Program-made: the position numbers and the translations under genes
Part shown: one piece after another, positions 52,511 through 60,061 of the stretch
Layout: each line of letters starts with the position of its first letter
Position numbering within the stretch: the first letter of the stretch is position 1
NCBI RefSeq assembly: GCF_003634615.1
Contig: NZ_RBKX01000001.1
Span: 620,001-684,000, forward strand
DNA: 64,000 nt
Direction: 5' to 3'
DNA from: Flavobacterium sp. 102
GTDB taxonomy: Bacteria > Bacteroidota > Bacteroidia > Flavobacteriales > Flavobacteriaceae
Notes under the pieces: model-generated
The model's database searches: none
Told to the model about the DNA's origin: nothing
The model's input: only the letters and a program-made list of their open reading frames with translations

Positions 52511-52584
52511 GGTCCTATAGCTCAGTTGGTTAGAGCACCTGACTCATAATCAGGTGGTCCTTGGTTCGAGCCCAAGTGGGACCA
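52511..52584 (+). tRNA. tRNA with CAT anticodon (Met or Ile2)
   Basis: A 74-nt cloverleaf. Acceptor arms GGTCCTA and TGGGACC (one G-T pair), D-arm GCTCAGTTGGTTAGAGC, anticodon stem CCTGA/TCAGG, anticodon CAT at 52545-52547, T-arm with GGTTCGAGCCC. The discriminator is A at 52584 and CCA is not encoded. CAT can mean elongator Met or, after lysidine modification, Ile2. C4-G69 and C5-G68 pairs, which favour TilS recognition in E. coli, are present, so Ile2 cannot be excluded. It is not an initiator: the anticodon stem lacks the three G-C pairs. Confidence 0.93.
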
Positions 52585-52590
52585 CAACAA

Positions 52591-52619
52591 AAAAAGATCT
52601 CTATTGAGGTCTTTTTTTT
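52591..52619 (+). terminator. Rho-independent terminator after the tRNA
   Basis: AAAAAGATCTC and GAGGTCTTTTT form an 11-bp stem (one G-T pair) with loop TATT. The 186 bp from here to the next gene hold only a possible promoter. Confidence 0.8.
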
Positions 52620-52770
52620 GTCTGATTAAAAACCTAAAAGAAAAAAAATTCGTTTATTTAGAATGTGCTTTTGTCATAATTTTTAGAAAAAAAACGACAA
52701 TCTGCCGTAGAATAAGTACTTTTAAACATTAAATTTCTATTAACATAACGGATTAAATAATTAATTTATT

Positions 52771-52799
52771 TTGGTGATTAGATTTTTTTTATACTTTTA
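52771..52799 (+). promoter_or_regulatory. Possible promoter of the PID-CTERM-like gene
   Basis: TTG at 52771-52773, an 18-bp spacer and TACTTTTA (7 of 8) at 52792-52799. It ends only 6 bp before the start codon, so the mRNA would be nearly leaderless if this is used. Confidence 0.35.
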
Positions 52800-52805
52800 C
52801 GCACT

Positions 52806-53021
52806 ATGAAAATTGTCCCGAATAGAATAATTGTCATTCTGGTTGTGTCGTTGTGTAGCTTAGCTACCTACGCGGCACCTATTGAACCACCGCAGCCTTC
52901 AACGCCGCCGCCGCCGCCAGGCTTGCCTTTGGACGGAGGCATATTACTATTGATGATTATTTCATTAGGTCTCGGACTATACAAAATTTACAAACTAAAC
53001 ATAAAAAAAGCATCCCATTAA
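52806..53021 (+). CDS. small proline-rich protein with PID-CTERM-like sorting tail
   Basis: 71 residues. A signal peptide ends at about residue 23 (TYAAP), followed by a Pro-rich spacer (PPQPSTPPPPPGLP). The sorting-type tail is LPLDGG plus a helix (ILLLMIISLGLGLYKIY) and a basic end (KLNIKKASH). This matches the Bacteroidota PID-CTERM pattern (P-x-D-G-G, helix, basic cluster), thought to be processed by an exosortase-like enzyme. No such enzyme lies in the window. The mature part is so short that it may be little more than the sorting signal. Confidence 0.65.
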   Translation: MKIVPNRIIVILVVSLCSLATYAAPIEPPQPSTPPPPPGLPLDGGILLLMIISLGLGLYKIYKLNIKKASH

Positions 53022-53062
53022 TTCGGATGCTTTTTTCTTTTTAAATGCATAAAAGTTAAAAG

Positions 53063-53653
53063 TTACTGTCTTAAAGAATGCAATCTCGCAACGTATTTTC
53101 CCACAACATCAAATTCTAAATTTATTTTTGAGCCGATTTTAAAAGTTTTAAAGTTAGTATGCTCAAAAGTATAAGGGATAATCGCCACACTAAATTCATT
53201 TCCTTTGGAATTAACAACAGTCAAACTAACTCCGTTAACCGTTATTGAACCTTTTTCGATCGTAATGTTGTTTAATTTGCTGTCGTATTCAAAAGTAAAA
53301 TACCAACTGCCGTTTGCCTCTTCTATCAGTTTACAAATTCCGATTTGGTCTACATGGCCTTGAACTATATGACCGTCAAGTCGGTCACCTAATTTCATGG
53401 CGCGTTCCAAATTGAGCAAATCTCCTGTTTTCCAATCGCCGAGATTCGTTTTTTCTATAGTTTCTCTAATAGCCGTTACCGTATATTCATCATTATTAAT
53501 GGCCACTACCGTAAGACAAACTCCATTGTGCGCGACACTTTGGTCGATTTTTAATTCATGGGTTATCGAAGAGGAAACCGTTACGTGAATATTGTCATTA
53601 TCTTTCCGTATTTCTTTGACTATTCCAAGGGTTTCAATTATTCCTGTAAACAT
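53063..53653 (-). CDS. ribE: riboflavin synthase, alpha chain
   Basis: A 196-residue enzyme that dismutates two 6,7-dimethyl-8-ribityllumazine molecules to riboflavin. It has two tandem lumazine-binding barrels. The N-terminus MFTGIIETLG, the motif VAHNGVCLTV of the first barrel and ITVNGVSLTVV of the second are diagnostic. The length is normal. It is divergent from pdxA, from a shared 60-bp promoter region. No FMN riboswitch is visible in it. Confidence 0.93.
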   Translation of the reverse strand: MFTGIIETLGIVKEIRKDNDNIHVTVSSSITHELKIDQSVAHNGVCLTVVAINNDEYTVTAIRETIEKTNLGDWKTGDLLNLERAMKLGDRLDGHIVQGHVDQIGICKLIEEANGSWYFTFEYDSKLNNITIEKGSITVNGVSLTVVNSKGNEFSVAIIPYTFEHTNFKTFKIGSKINLEFDVVGKYVARLHSLRQ

Positions 53654-53669
53654 TATGGTTTTATTTTAC

Positions 53670-53690
53670 TAAATTTGCACTTCAAAATTA
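53670..53690. promoter_or_regulatory. Overlapping divergent promoters of ribE and pdxA
   Basis: TAAATTTG at 53670-53677 (plus) serves pdxA, and TAATTTTG on the minus strand at 53683-53690 serves ribE. The predicted start sites are only a few bases apart and the two -7 boxes face each other. Confidence 0.5.
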
Positions 53691-53713
53691 GCAATAAATA
53701 ACTAGTCCTTCTT

Positions 53714-54760
53714 ATGAAAAAAGCAGAAAATATAATCGTTGGAATATCCATTGGAGATTTAAACGGTATTGGAAGCGAAGTAATCCTTAAGACTTTTGAA
53801 GACTCCAGAATGCTGGAGCTTTGCACACCGGTTATTTTTGCCAATGTAAAAGTGCTTTCATTTATCAAAAAAACACTGGAACTTACGGCTCCATTACATG
53901 GTATTGATAAAATAGAGCAACTAGTCGTTGGGAAAATCAATGTCTTGAACATTTGGCGTGACGGTGTTGATTTGAATTTTGGGCAAAATGACGAAAACAT
54001 CGGAAAATATGCTATAAAATCATTCGTCGCTGCTACCAAAGCCTTAAAAGAAAACCAAATTGACGTTTTAGTCACTGCACCAATTAATAAATACAATATC
54101 CAATCAGAAGAATTTAAATTTCCGGGTCATACCGATTATTTAGACAAAGAATTAGAAGGGAATGCTTTAATGCTAATGGTTCAAGATAATTTAAGAATTG
54201 GTTTATTAACAGATCACATTCCGGTAAACGAGGTAGCCAAACATTTGACTGAAAAATTAATCATTCAAAAAATTGAAACCATCAGAAAATCTTTGATTCA
54301 AGATTTCAATATAAACAAACCAAAAATTGCGGTTTTAGCTTTGAATCCACATGCCGGGGATAACGGTGTGATTGGAAAAGAAGACGATGAAATTTTGAAA
54401 CCTACATTAAAAAAATTGTTTGAAAAAGGCACTTTGGTTTTTGGGCCTTTTGCTGCCGATGGTTTTTTTGGCAGCAATCAATATGAAAAATATGATGCCG
54501 TTTTGGCCACTTATCACGACCAAGGGTTAATTCCGTTTAAAACTTTGTCTTTTGGAAATGGTGTTAATTACACGGCAGGTTTAAATAAAATAAGAACTTC
54601 TCCTGATCATGGAACGGCATATGAAATTGCCGGAAAAGGAGTTGCCGACTATAATTCGTTCAAGGAAGCGGTTTATACAGCGATTGACATTTATAATTCT
54701 AGATTTCAACACCTGGAAATCAGCAAGAACCCCTTGAAAACAAAAGAAAAACAGTTATAA
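53714..54760 (+). CDS. pdxA: 4-hydroxythreonine-4-phosphate dehydrogenase
   Basis: A 348-residue NAD-dependent enzyme of the deoxyxylulose-5-phosphate-dependent vitamin B6 pathway. Key segments are IGDLNGIGSEVILK, VTAPINKYNIQ, FPGHTDYLDKEL (metal His), LNPHAGDNGVIG (metal His), and TYHDQGLIPFKTLSF (third metal His), followed by RTSPDHGTAYEIAGKG. The length is normal. Confidence 0.93.
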   Translation: MKKAENIIVGISIGDLNGIGSEVILKTFEDSRMLELCTPVIFANVKVLSFIKKTLELTAPLHGIDKIEQLVVGKINVLNIWRDGVDLNFGQNDENIGKYAIKSFVAATKALKENQIDVLVTAPINKYNIQSEEFKFPGHTDYLDKELEGNALMLMVQDNLRIGLLTDHIPVNEVAKHLTEKLIIQKIETIRKSLIQDFNINKPKIAVLALNPHAGDNGVIGKEDDEILKPTLKKLFEKGTLVFGPFAADGFFGSNQYEKYDAVLATYHDQGLIPFKTLSFGNGVNYTAGLNKIRTSPDHGTAYEIAGKGVADYNSFKEAVYTAIDIYNSRFQHLEISKNPLKTKEKQL

Positions 54761-54783
54761 ACAAAAAAATGTTCATAAGGTTA

Positions 54784-54811
54784 TTGGAATTACAATAATT
54801 TTATATCTTTG
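54784..54811 (+). promoter_or_regulatory. Promoter of DUF177-rpmF
   Basis: TTG at 54784-54786, a 17-bp spacer and TATCTTTG at 54804-54811 are followed by the short hairpin CCCGA-AATG-TCGGG at 54817-54830 in the leader. Confidence 0.65.
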
Positions 54812-54845
54812 CACTCCCGAAATGTCGGGTCAAATTGTTGTTTAG

Positions 54846-55385
54846 ATGAAAAGTACAAATGAATATTTAATTCCTTTTGCAGGGTTAAAATTAGGAAAGC
54901 ATCAGTTTGAGTTTAAAATAAACAAAAAGTTCTTTGACGGATTTAGTTTTGATGAATTCGAAAGTTGTGATGTAGCAGTAAATGTTGTCTTGGAAAAAAA
55001 GTCAACCATGCTGGAAATCAACTTTAAACACAATGGAACTGTTAACGTTCCTTGTGACTTAACCGGAGAGCCATTTGATTTACCTATTAAAGGAAAAATT
55101 AAATTGGTTGTTCAGTTTGGGGACGAATTCAATAATGATAATGATGAATTATTGATCTTAACTCATGGCGAACATCAAATAGATTTATCACAATACATTT
55201 ATGAAATGATTGTATTGTCTGTGCCTCTCAAAAGGGTTCATCCTGGTGTAAAAGACGGAACATTACAGACAGAAGCATTAAAAAAACTAAACGAATTACA
55301 AGTAAAAGAAGCAAAAGAAGTAACAAAAGAAGATGATATTGACCCACGTTGGGACAAATTAAAACAACTATTAACGGATAAATAA
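54846..55385 (+). CDS. DUF177 (YceD) domain protein
   Basis: A 179-residue protein of the YceD/DUF177 family, usually encoded directly before rpmF and implicated in 23S rRNA accumulation. The conserved pattern is VPCDLTGEPFDLPIKGKIKLVVQFG followed by ILTHGEHQIDLSQYIYEMIVLSVPLKRVHP; family members usually have Cys residues in this region, and here one Cys remains. The C-terminal tail ends DPRWDKLKQLL, also typical. It sits 9 bp before rpmF. Confidence 0.85.
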   Translation: MKSTNEYLIPFAGLKLGKHQFEFKINKKFFDGFSFDEFESCDVAVNVVLEKKSTMLEINFKHNGTVNVPCDLTGEPFDLPIKGKIKLVVQFGDEFNNDNDELLILTHGEHQIDLSQYIYEMIVLSVPLKRVHPGVKDGTLQTEALKKLNELQVKEAKEVTKEDDIDPRWDKLKQLLTDK

Positions 55386-55394
55386 TATAGTACA

Positions 55395-55589
55395 ATGGCA
55401 CATCCTAAGAGAAAAATCTCCAAAACAAGAAGAGACAAAAGAAGAACTCATTATAAAGCAACTGTTGCTCAAATCGCTACTTGCCCGGTAACCGGTGAAG
55501 CGCATTTATACCACAGAGCTTATTGGCATGAAGGAAAAATGTATTACAGAGGACAAGTAGTTATTGATAAATCAGTAGCTGTTGCTTAA
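55395..55589 (+). CDS. rpmF: 50S ribosomal protein L32
   Basis: 64 residues. The start [22 protein letters not shown] is diagnostic for L32. [30 protein letters not shown] is the C-terminal part. Only one Cys remains, so this is the zinc-independent (C-minus) form. It is co-transcribed with the DUF177 gene and followed by a terminator, so it is separated from fabH. Confidence 0.95.
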   Translation: MAHPKRKISKTRRDKRRTHYKATVAQIATCPVTGEAHLYHRAYWHEGKMYYRGQVVIDKSVAVA

Positions 55590-55607
55590 TTAAGTTTTTT
55601 TTACAAA

Positions 55608-55635
55608 ACAAACTCCCACTTTATGGGAGTTTTTT
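55608..55635 (+). terminator. Rho-independent terminator after rpmF
   Basis: AACTCCCA (55611-55618) and TGGGAGTT (55624-55631) form an 8-bp stem followed by T residues. Confidence 0.85.
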
Positions 55636-55747
55636 GTTTTAATTAATTTTAGCAAATATCCAATCCTAATCACCTTAGGTATAATTTTTTTTTGTAATTT
55701 CCACAACTTTTCGATTTCAAAAAATCGACTGGAAAAATACCATTTTT

Positions 55748-56749
55748 ATGACTACAATTACAGCCGCAATAACCGCAGTTGGAGCTTATGTTCCGGAATT
55801 TGTACTCTCAAATCAAGTACTGGAAACCATGGTTGATACCAATGACGAATGGATTACCACTCGTACCGGAATCAAGGAAAGAAGACTTTTAAAAGAAAAA
55901 GGAAAAGGCACTTCTTATTTAGCCATCAAAGCCGCTCAAGATTTAATTTCTAAAGCCAATATCAATCCCGCAGAAATAGACTTGGTCATTATGGCAACCG
56001 CAACACCGGATATGCCCGTGGCTGCGACAGGTGTTTATGTGGCCAGTCAAATTGGTGCTGTTAATGCTTTTGCTTATGATTTACAAGCCGCTTGTTCAAG
56101 TTTCTTATTCGGAATGTCGAATGCTGCAGCTTACATAGAATCAGGTAGATACAAAAAAGTACTTTTAATTGGTGCCGATAAAATGTCTTCTATCATTGAC
56201 TATACCGATAGAGCAACTTGTATTATCTTCGGAGATGGTGCAGGAGCCGTTTTATTTGAACCCAATTACGAAGGGCTTGGTCTTCAAGACGAGTTTTTAA
56301 GAAGCGACGGAATCGGTAGAGAATACCTAAAAATTGATGCCGGCGGTTCCATTCTTCCTCCATCAGCCGAAACGGTTGCTAATGGACAACACTTTGTTTT
56401 TCAAGACGGAAAAACGGTTTTCAAATATGCTGTTTCAGGCATGGCCGATGTTAGTGAGAAAATCATGGAGCGCAATAACTTAACCAAAGAAGATGTAAAT
56501 TGGTTAATTGCACACCAAGCGAACAAAAGAATCATCGATGCTACTGCTAACAGAATGGGCTTAGAGGAAGAAAAAGTATTGGTAAATATTCAAAAATATG
56601 GCAATACTACTTCAGCAACATTACCTTTGTTGTTGAGTGATTTTGAAAATCAATTTAAAAAAGGCGATAATTTAATTTTTGCAGCATTTGGTGGTGGATT
56701 CACTTGGGGTTCTATCTATCTAAAATGGGCATACAACAAACAACAATAA
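55748..56749 (+). CDS. fabH: 3-oxoacyl-ACP synthase III
   Basis: A 333-residue ketoacyl-ACP synthase initiating fatty-acid elongation from acetyl- or branched acyl-CoA with malonyl-ACP. The Cys-His-Asn triad is visible: Cys in YDLQAACSSFLFGM, His in WLIAHQANKRI and Asn in VNIQKYGNTTSATLPL. ITTRTGIKERR is the usual N-terminal motif. It is the first gene of a fabH-accB-accC set. Confidence 0.94.
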   Translation: MTTITAAITAVGAYVPEFVLSNQVLETMVDTNDEWITTRTGIKERRLLKEKGKGTSYLAIKAAQDLISKANINPAEIDLVIMATATPDMPVAATGVYVASQIGAVNAFAYDLQAACSSFLFGMSNAAAYIESGRYKKVLLIGADKMSSIIDYTDRATCIIFGDGAGAVLFEPNYEGLGLQDEFLRSDGIGREYLKIDAGGSILPPSAETVANGQHFVFQDGKTVFKYAVSGMADVSEKIMERNNLTKEDVNWLIAHQANKRIIDATANRMGLEEEKVLVNIQKYGNTTSATLPLLLSDFENQFKKGDNLIFAAFGGGFTWGSIYLKWAYNKQQ

Positions 56750-56773
56750 AACTAATTCTAAAACTAACTAATT

Positions 56774-57250
56774 ATGGATTTAAAAGAAATTCAAAACCTA
56801 ATCAAATTTGTATCCAATTCCGGCGTAGCTGAAGTGAAGTTAGAGACAGGTGACATTAAAATTACAATCCGAACTACCTTAGAAGGAAACTCACCTGATA
56901 TTACTTACGTACAACAAGCGCCAATGCAACAAGCTATTGCTGCTCCGGTTGCTGCTGCTCCCGTGACTGCTGCTCCTGCTGCTGCTCCTGCTGCTGATGA
57001 GAATTCGAAATATGTTACTATAAAATCTCCAATGATTGGAACATTCTACCGCAAACCATCTCCGGACAAACCGGTTTTTGTGGAAGTTGGTAGCACCATC
57101 CAAAAAGGTGACGTACTTTGTGTAGTAGAAGCGATGAAGTTATTCAACGAAATCGAAGCAGAAATCACCGGAAAAATCGTGAAGATTTTAGTAGACGATA
57201 TGTCTCCGGTAGAATTTGACCAACCTTTATTCTTAGTAGACCCATCATAA
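56774..57250 (+). CDS. accB: acetyl-CoA carboxylase biotin carboxyl carrier protein
   Basis: A 158-residue carrier protein. The N-terminal helix (MDLKEIQNLIKFV) is followed by an Ala/Pro-rich flexible linker (residues about 48-75). The C-terminal biotinyl domain has the biotin site at Lys122 in VVEAMKLFNEI. The length and arrangement are typical. The next gene is accC. Confidence 0.94.
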   Translation: MDLKEIQNLIKFVSNSGVAEVKLETGDIKITIRTTLEGNSPDITYVQQAPMQQAIAAPVAAAPVTAAPAAAPAADENSKYVTIKSPMIGTFYRKPSPDKPVFVEVGSTIQKGDVLCVVEAMKLFNEIEAEITGKIVKILVDDMSPVEFDQPLFLVDPS

Positions 57251-57254
57251 TTTA

Positions 57255-57387
57255 GATTATTAGATTATTAGATTACTAGATTATTAGACTTTTAAACAAA
57301 TCTCTAATAATCCATGGGCGTCAGCGAAACTGGCGAAGCAATCTAAAAATCCAACAATCCAATTGTCTAACAATCTAATATAAAAAG
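57255..57387. repeat. TTAGATTATTAGATT low-complexity repeats between accB and accC
   Basis: Degenerate units of about 10 bp (TTAGATTA, TTAGATTACTAGATTATTAGAC) run to about 57290. A short GC-richer stretch TGGGCGTCAGCGAAACTGGC and a second AATCTAA-rich run follow. The same repeat type precedes pepP at 17838. It holds no gene and seems not to end the transcript. Confidence 0.55.
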
Positions 57388-58734
57388 ATGTTTAAAAAAA
57401 TATTAATTGCCAATAGAGGTGAAATTGCGCTTCGCGTCATCAGAACCTGTAAAGAAATGGGCATCAAGACCGTGGCAGTTTACTCAACAGCCGACGCGGA
57501 AAGTTTACACGTAAAGTTTGCAGACGAAGCCGTTTGTATTGGACCACCGCCAAGTAATTTATCTTACTTGAAAATGTCGAATATCATTGCGGCTGCAGAA
57601 ATCACTAATGCCGATGCGATTCATCCGGGTTATGGTTTCTTATCTGAAAACGCGAAATTCTCTAAAATTTGTCAGGAACACGGTATCAAATTTATTGGTG
57701 CTTCTCCTGAAATGATTGACCGTATGGGAGACAAAGCTTCGGCGAAAGCGACCATGAAAGCAGCTGGAGTTCCTTGTGTTCCCGGTTCTGAAGGTCTTTT
57801 AGAATCTTACGAACAAGCCTTAGAATTATCTAAAGGCATGGGCTTTCCGGTGATGTTGAAAGCTACTGCCGGTGGTGGTGGAAAAGGAATGCGTGCCGTT
57901 TGGAAAGAAGAAGATTTGTTGAAAGCATGGGAAAGTGCTCGACAAGAATCAGCGGCAGCGTTTGGTAATGACGGGATGTATTTGGAGAAATTAATCGAAG
58001 AACCACGTCATATCGAAATTCAAGTGGTAGGCGATTCTTATGGAAAAGCTTGTCACTTATCAGAAAGAGATTGTTCGGTTCAACGTCGTCACCAAAAGTT
58101 GACTGAGGAAACTCCGTCTCCATTCATGACTGACGAATTGCGAACCAATATGGGTGAAGCCGCTGTAAAAGCAGCAGAATTCATCAAATATGAAGGTGCA
58201 GGAACGGTAGAATTTTTGGTAGACAAACACCGAAATTTCTACTTTATGGAAATGAATACTCGTATCCAAGTAGAGCATCCAATCACAGAACAAGTTATCG
58301 ATTATGACTTGATTCGTGAGCAAATATTAGTAGCGGCCGGTGTGCCGATTTCGGGTAAAAATTATTTACCACAATTGCACTCTATAGAATGTCGTATCAA
58401 CGCTGAAGATCCTTATAATGACTTCCGTCCTTCGCCGGGTAAGATTACGGTTTTACATGCGCCGGGTGGACACGGAGTACGTTTAGACACTCACGTTTAC
58501 GCAGGTTATACGATTCCGCCAAATTATGACTCTATGATTGCTAAGTTGATTACAACGGCGCAAACCAGAGAAGAAGCCATCAACAAGATGAAACGCGCTT
58601 TGGACGAGTTTTACATTGAAGGTGTAAAAACCACGATTCCATTCCACAGACAGTTGATGGATGAGCCGGATTATGTGGCAGGAAATTATACTACGAAGTT
58701 TATGGAGAGTTTTAAAATGAACGATCCGGAATAA
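57388..58734 (+). CDS. accC: acetyl-CoA carboxylase biotin carboxylase subunit
   Basis: A 448-residue ATP-grasp enzyme that carboxylates AccB biotin with bicarbonate. It starts [26 protein letters not shown], has GGGGKGMR (the ATP-binding glycine loop), [13 protein letters not shown], and [15 protein letters not shown], the metal-binding and catalytic signature. The length is normal. It ends with a terminator. Confidence 0.95.
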   Translation: MFKKILIANRGEIALRVIRTCKEMGIKTVAVYSTADAESLHVKFADEAVCIGPPPSNLSYLKMSNIIAAAEITNADAIHPGYGFLSENAKFSKICQEHGIKFIGASPEMIDRMGDKASAKATMKAAGVPCVPGSEGLLESYEQALELSKGMGFPVMLKATAGGGGKGMRAVWKEEDLLKAWESARQESAAAFGNDGMYLEKLIEEPRHIEIQVVGDSYGKACHLSERDCSVQRRHQKLTEETPSPFMTDELRTNMGEAAVKAAEFIKYEGAGTVEFLVDKHRNFYFMEMNTRIQVEHPITEQVIDYDLIREQILVAAGVPISGKNYLPQLHSIECRINAEDPYNDFRPSPGKITVLHAPGGHGVRLDTHVYAGYTIPPNYDSMIAKLITTAQTREEAINKMKRALDEFYIEGVKTTIPFHRQLMDEPDYVAGNYTTKFMESFKMNDPE

Positions 58735-58737
58735 ATA

Positions 58738-58768
58738 GAAAACCTCACTAATTAGTGGGGTTTTTTTA
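58738..58768 (+). terminator. Rho-independent terminator of accC
   Basis: AACCTCACTA and TAGTGGGGTT form a stem containing one G-T pair and are followed by seven T residues. Confidence 0.82.
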
Positions 58769-60055
58769 TAAATATCTATTAAAACCCATTTTCTTTAGCT
58801 GCAGCAAGACAACAATAATCATTAAAAATTCAAAAGGATAACTAAACCTTGAATTGGAGCCATAAGTTGTGAAAGCTTGCAAAATAGAGGCAGCAATTAT
58901 GATTGTAGTGATGATTATTTCGCTAGTCCATTTTCTATTTCTGATAAAATCAATAAATAACAAAACAACATTAGCGAGAAAAAGCAATTTAAATAGTTTC
59001 AGGAAATAATGTTGAAAATGCCATATTGTTTCAAAAACTGACCCTGGCTGTTTATTTGCAAATTCATCCAAATTCCAATAAATGGCTGTTCGCCAAAAAT
59101 CTGACCAAGAGACAAAAACTTGCTTCCAATAATCGGATGGATTTTGCTTAATTGTTGCCCAGCTGAATTCATTCAATAACGCTGACAAATCCGGAAAGGA
59201 TAATTGTGTCTGTGCTTTAAGCTCGGGATAAGAACTCCAAATTGCCATAGCAATGTCTTCCTCATTTGCTTTCATTTTTTCTCTATTCTTGACGTAAATA
59301 GCGGCAATGTCTTTGTATTTTTCAGGTGATTTCTCGGCAAAAGACACACAGTTTTGCGCTATGTTGAACCCATAAAATGTAGTTGGAACAAAATAACCCG
59401 TATTGATTCTGTTAACAGCTGACCAACCTAAAAAAACAGTCATTGGAAACAATAGCAGGATAATTTTTTGGCTGAAAAACAAAAGGAAAGGTTTCTTTTT
59501 CAGAATGTAAAACCCATAAATTATGAATGGAACAAAAATATAGAACGGTTTTATAAGTACTAAAAATGCTAAAAGAAAGCCCATTTTTAAATCGGTTCTA
59601 ACAGCTTTTTTTTCGAAATAATCATTTAGCAAGACCATAAAAATCAACAGGAAGACAAACAAAGTGATTGATTCGGTCAAAATGGCTATTTCATAAAAAA
59701 CCACCTGTAAAAAACTGTTCATTAAAATCGTCAAGAACAAGGCGCTTTTAACGTTAAATTTTAAAATCAATAGAATTTTATACAAAGCTACCATGCTGGC
59801 AATACCAATCAAAAGCTGAAAAAATACTGCTATCCAAAGTGTTCCGCCGGCAAAAGACAGCAACAACGGATAGCCCGGGCTTCGAGTGCCATCGTAACCT
59901 GATAAATTAAAATTTAGGAGTAATTCGGATAAATCTAAATAGCCTTGAGAGTCCGGAAAAATAGAAATGCTTTGGTAAAAAAACAGAACAATGATGCGTA
60001 ATAAAACGCCAAAGACAAGTAACGTCCTTATCGGATATTCACGCATCATATTCAT
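58766..60055 (-). CDS. GT39/ArnT-like membrane glycosyltransferase
   Basis: A 429-residue protein with about ten hydrophobic helices. The first periplasmic loop has the acidic residues DSQGYLDLSELLL and GYDGTRSPGYPLLLSF, the arrangement of the catalytic loop of GT-C enzymes that use polyprenyl-phosphate sugars. The C-terminal periplasmic part is about 100 residues. I cannot tell the acceptor. It follows the S9 peptidase by 6 bp and is probably in its operon. Confidence 0.75.
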   Translation of the reverse strand: MNMMREYPIRTLLVFGVLLRIIVLFFYQSISIFPDSQGYLDLSELLLNFNLSGYDGTRSPGYPLLLSFAGGTLWIAVFFQLLIGIASMVALYKILLILKFNVKSALFLTILMNSFLQVVFYEIAILTESITLFVFLLIFMVLLNDYFEKKAVRTDLKMGFLLAFLVLIKPFYIFVPFIIYGFYILKKKPFLLFFSQKIILLLFPMTVFLGWSAVNRINTGYFVPTTFYGFNIAQNCVSFAEKSPEKYKDIAAIYVKNREKMKANEEDIAMAIWSSYPELKAQTQLSFPDLSALLNEFSWATIKQNPSDYWKQVFVSWSDFWRTAIYWNLDEFANKQPGSVFETIWHFQHYFLKLFKLLFLANVVLLFIDFIRNRKWTSEIIITTIIIAASILQAFTTYGSNSRFSYPFEFLMIIVVLLQLKKMGFNRYL

Positions 60056-60061
60056 GTTACT

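Noticed and set aside
56891..57103. Serine-rich antisense ORF opposite accB
   Set aside because: It is the mirror of the Ala/Pro linker codons (GCT runs read as AGC serine codons).
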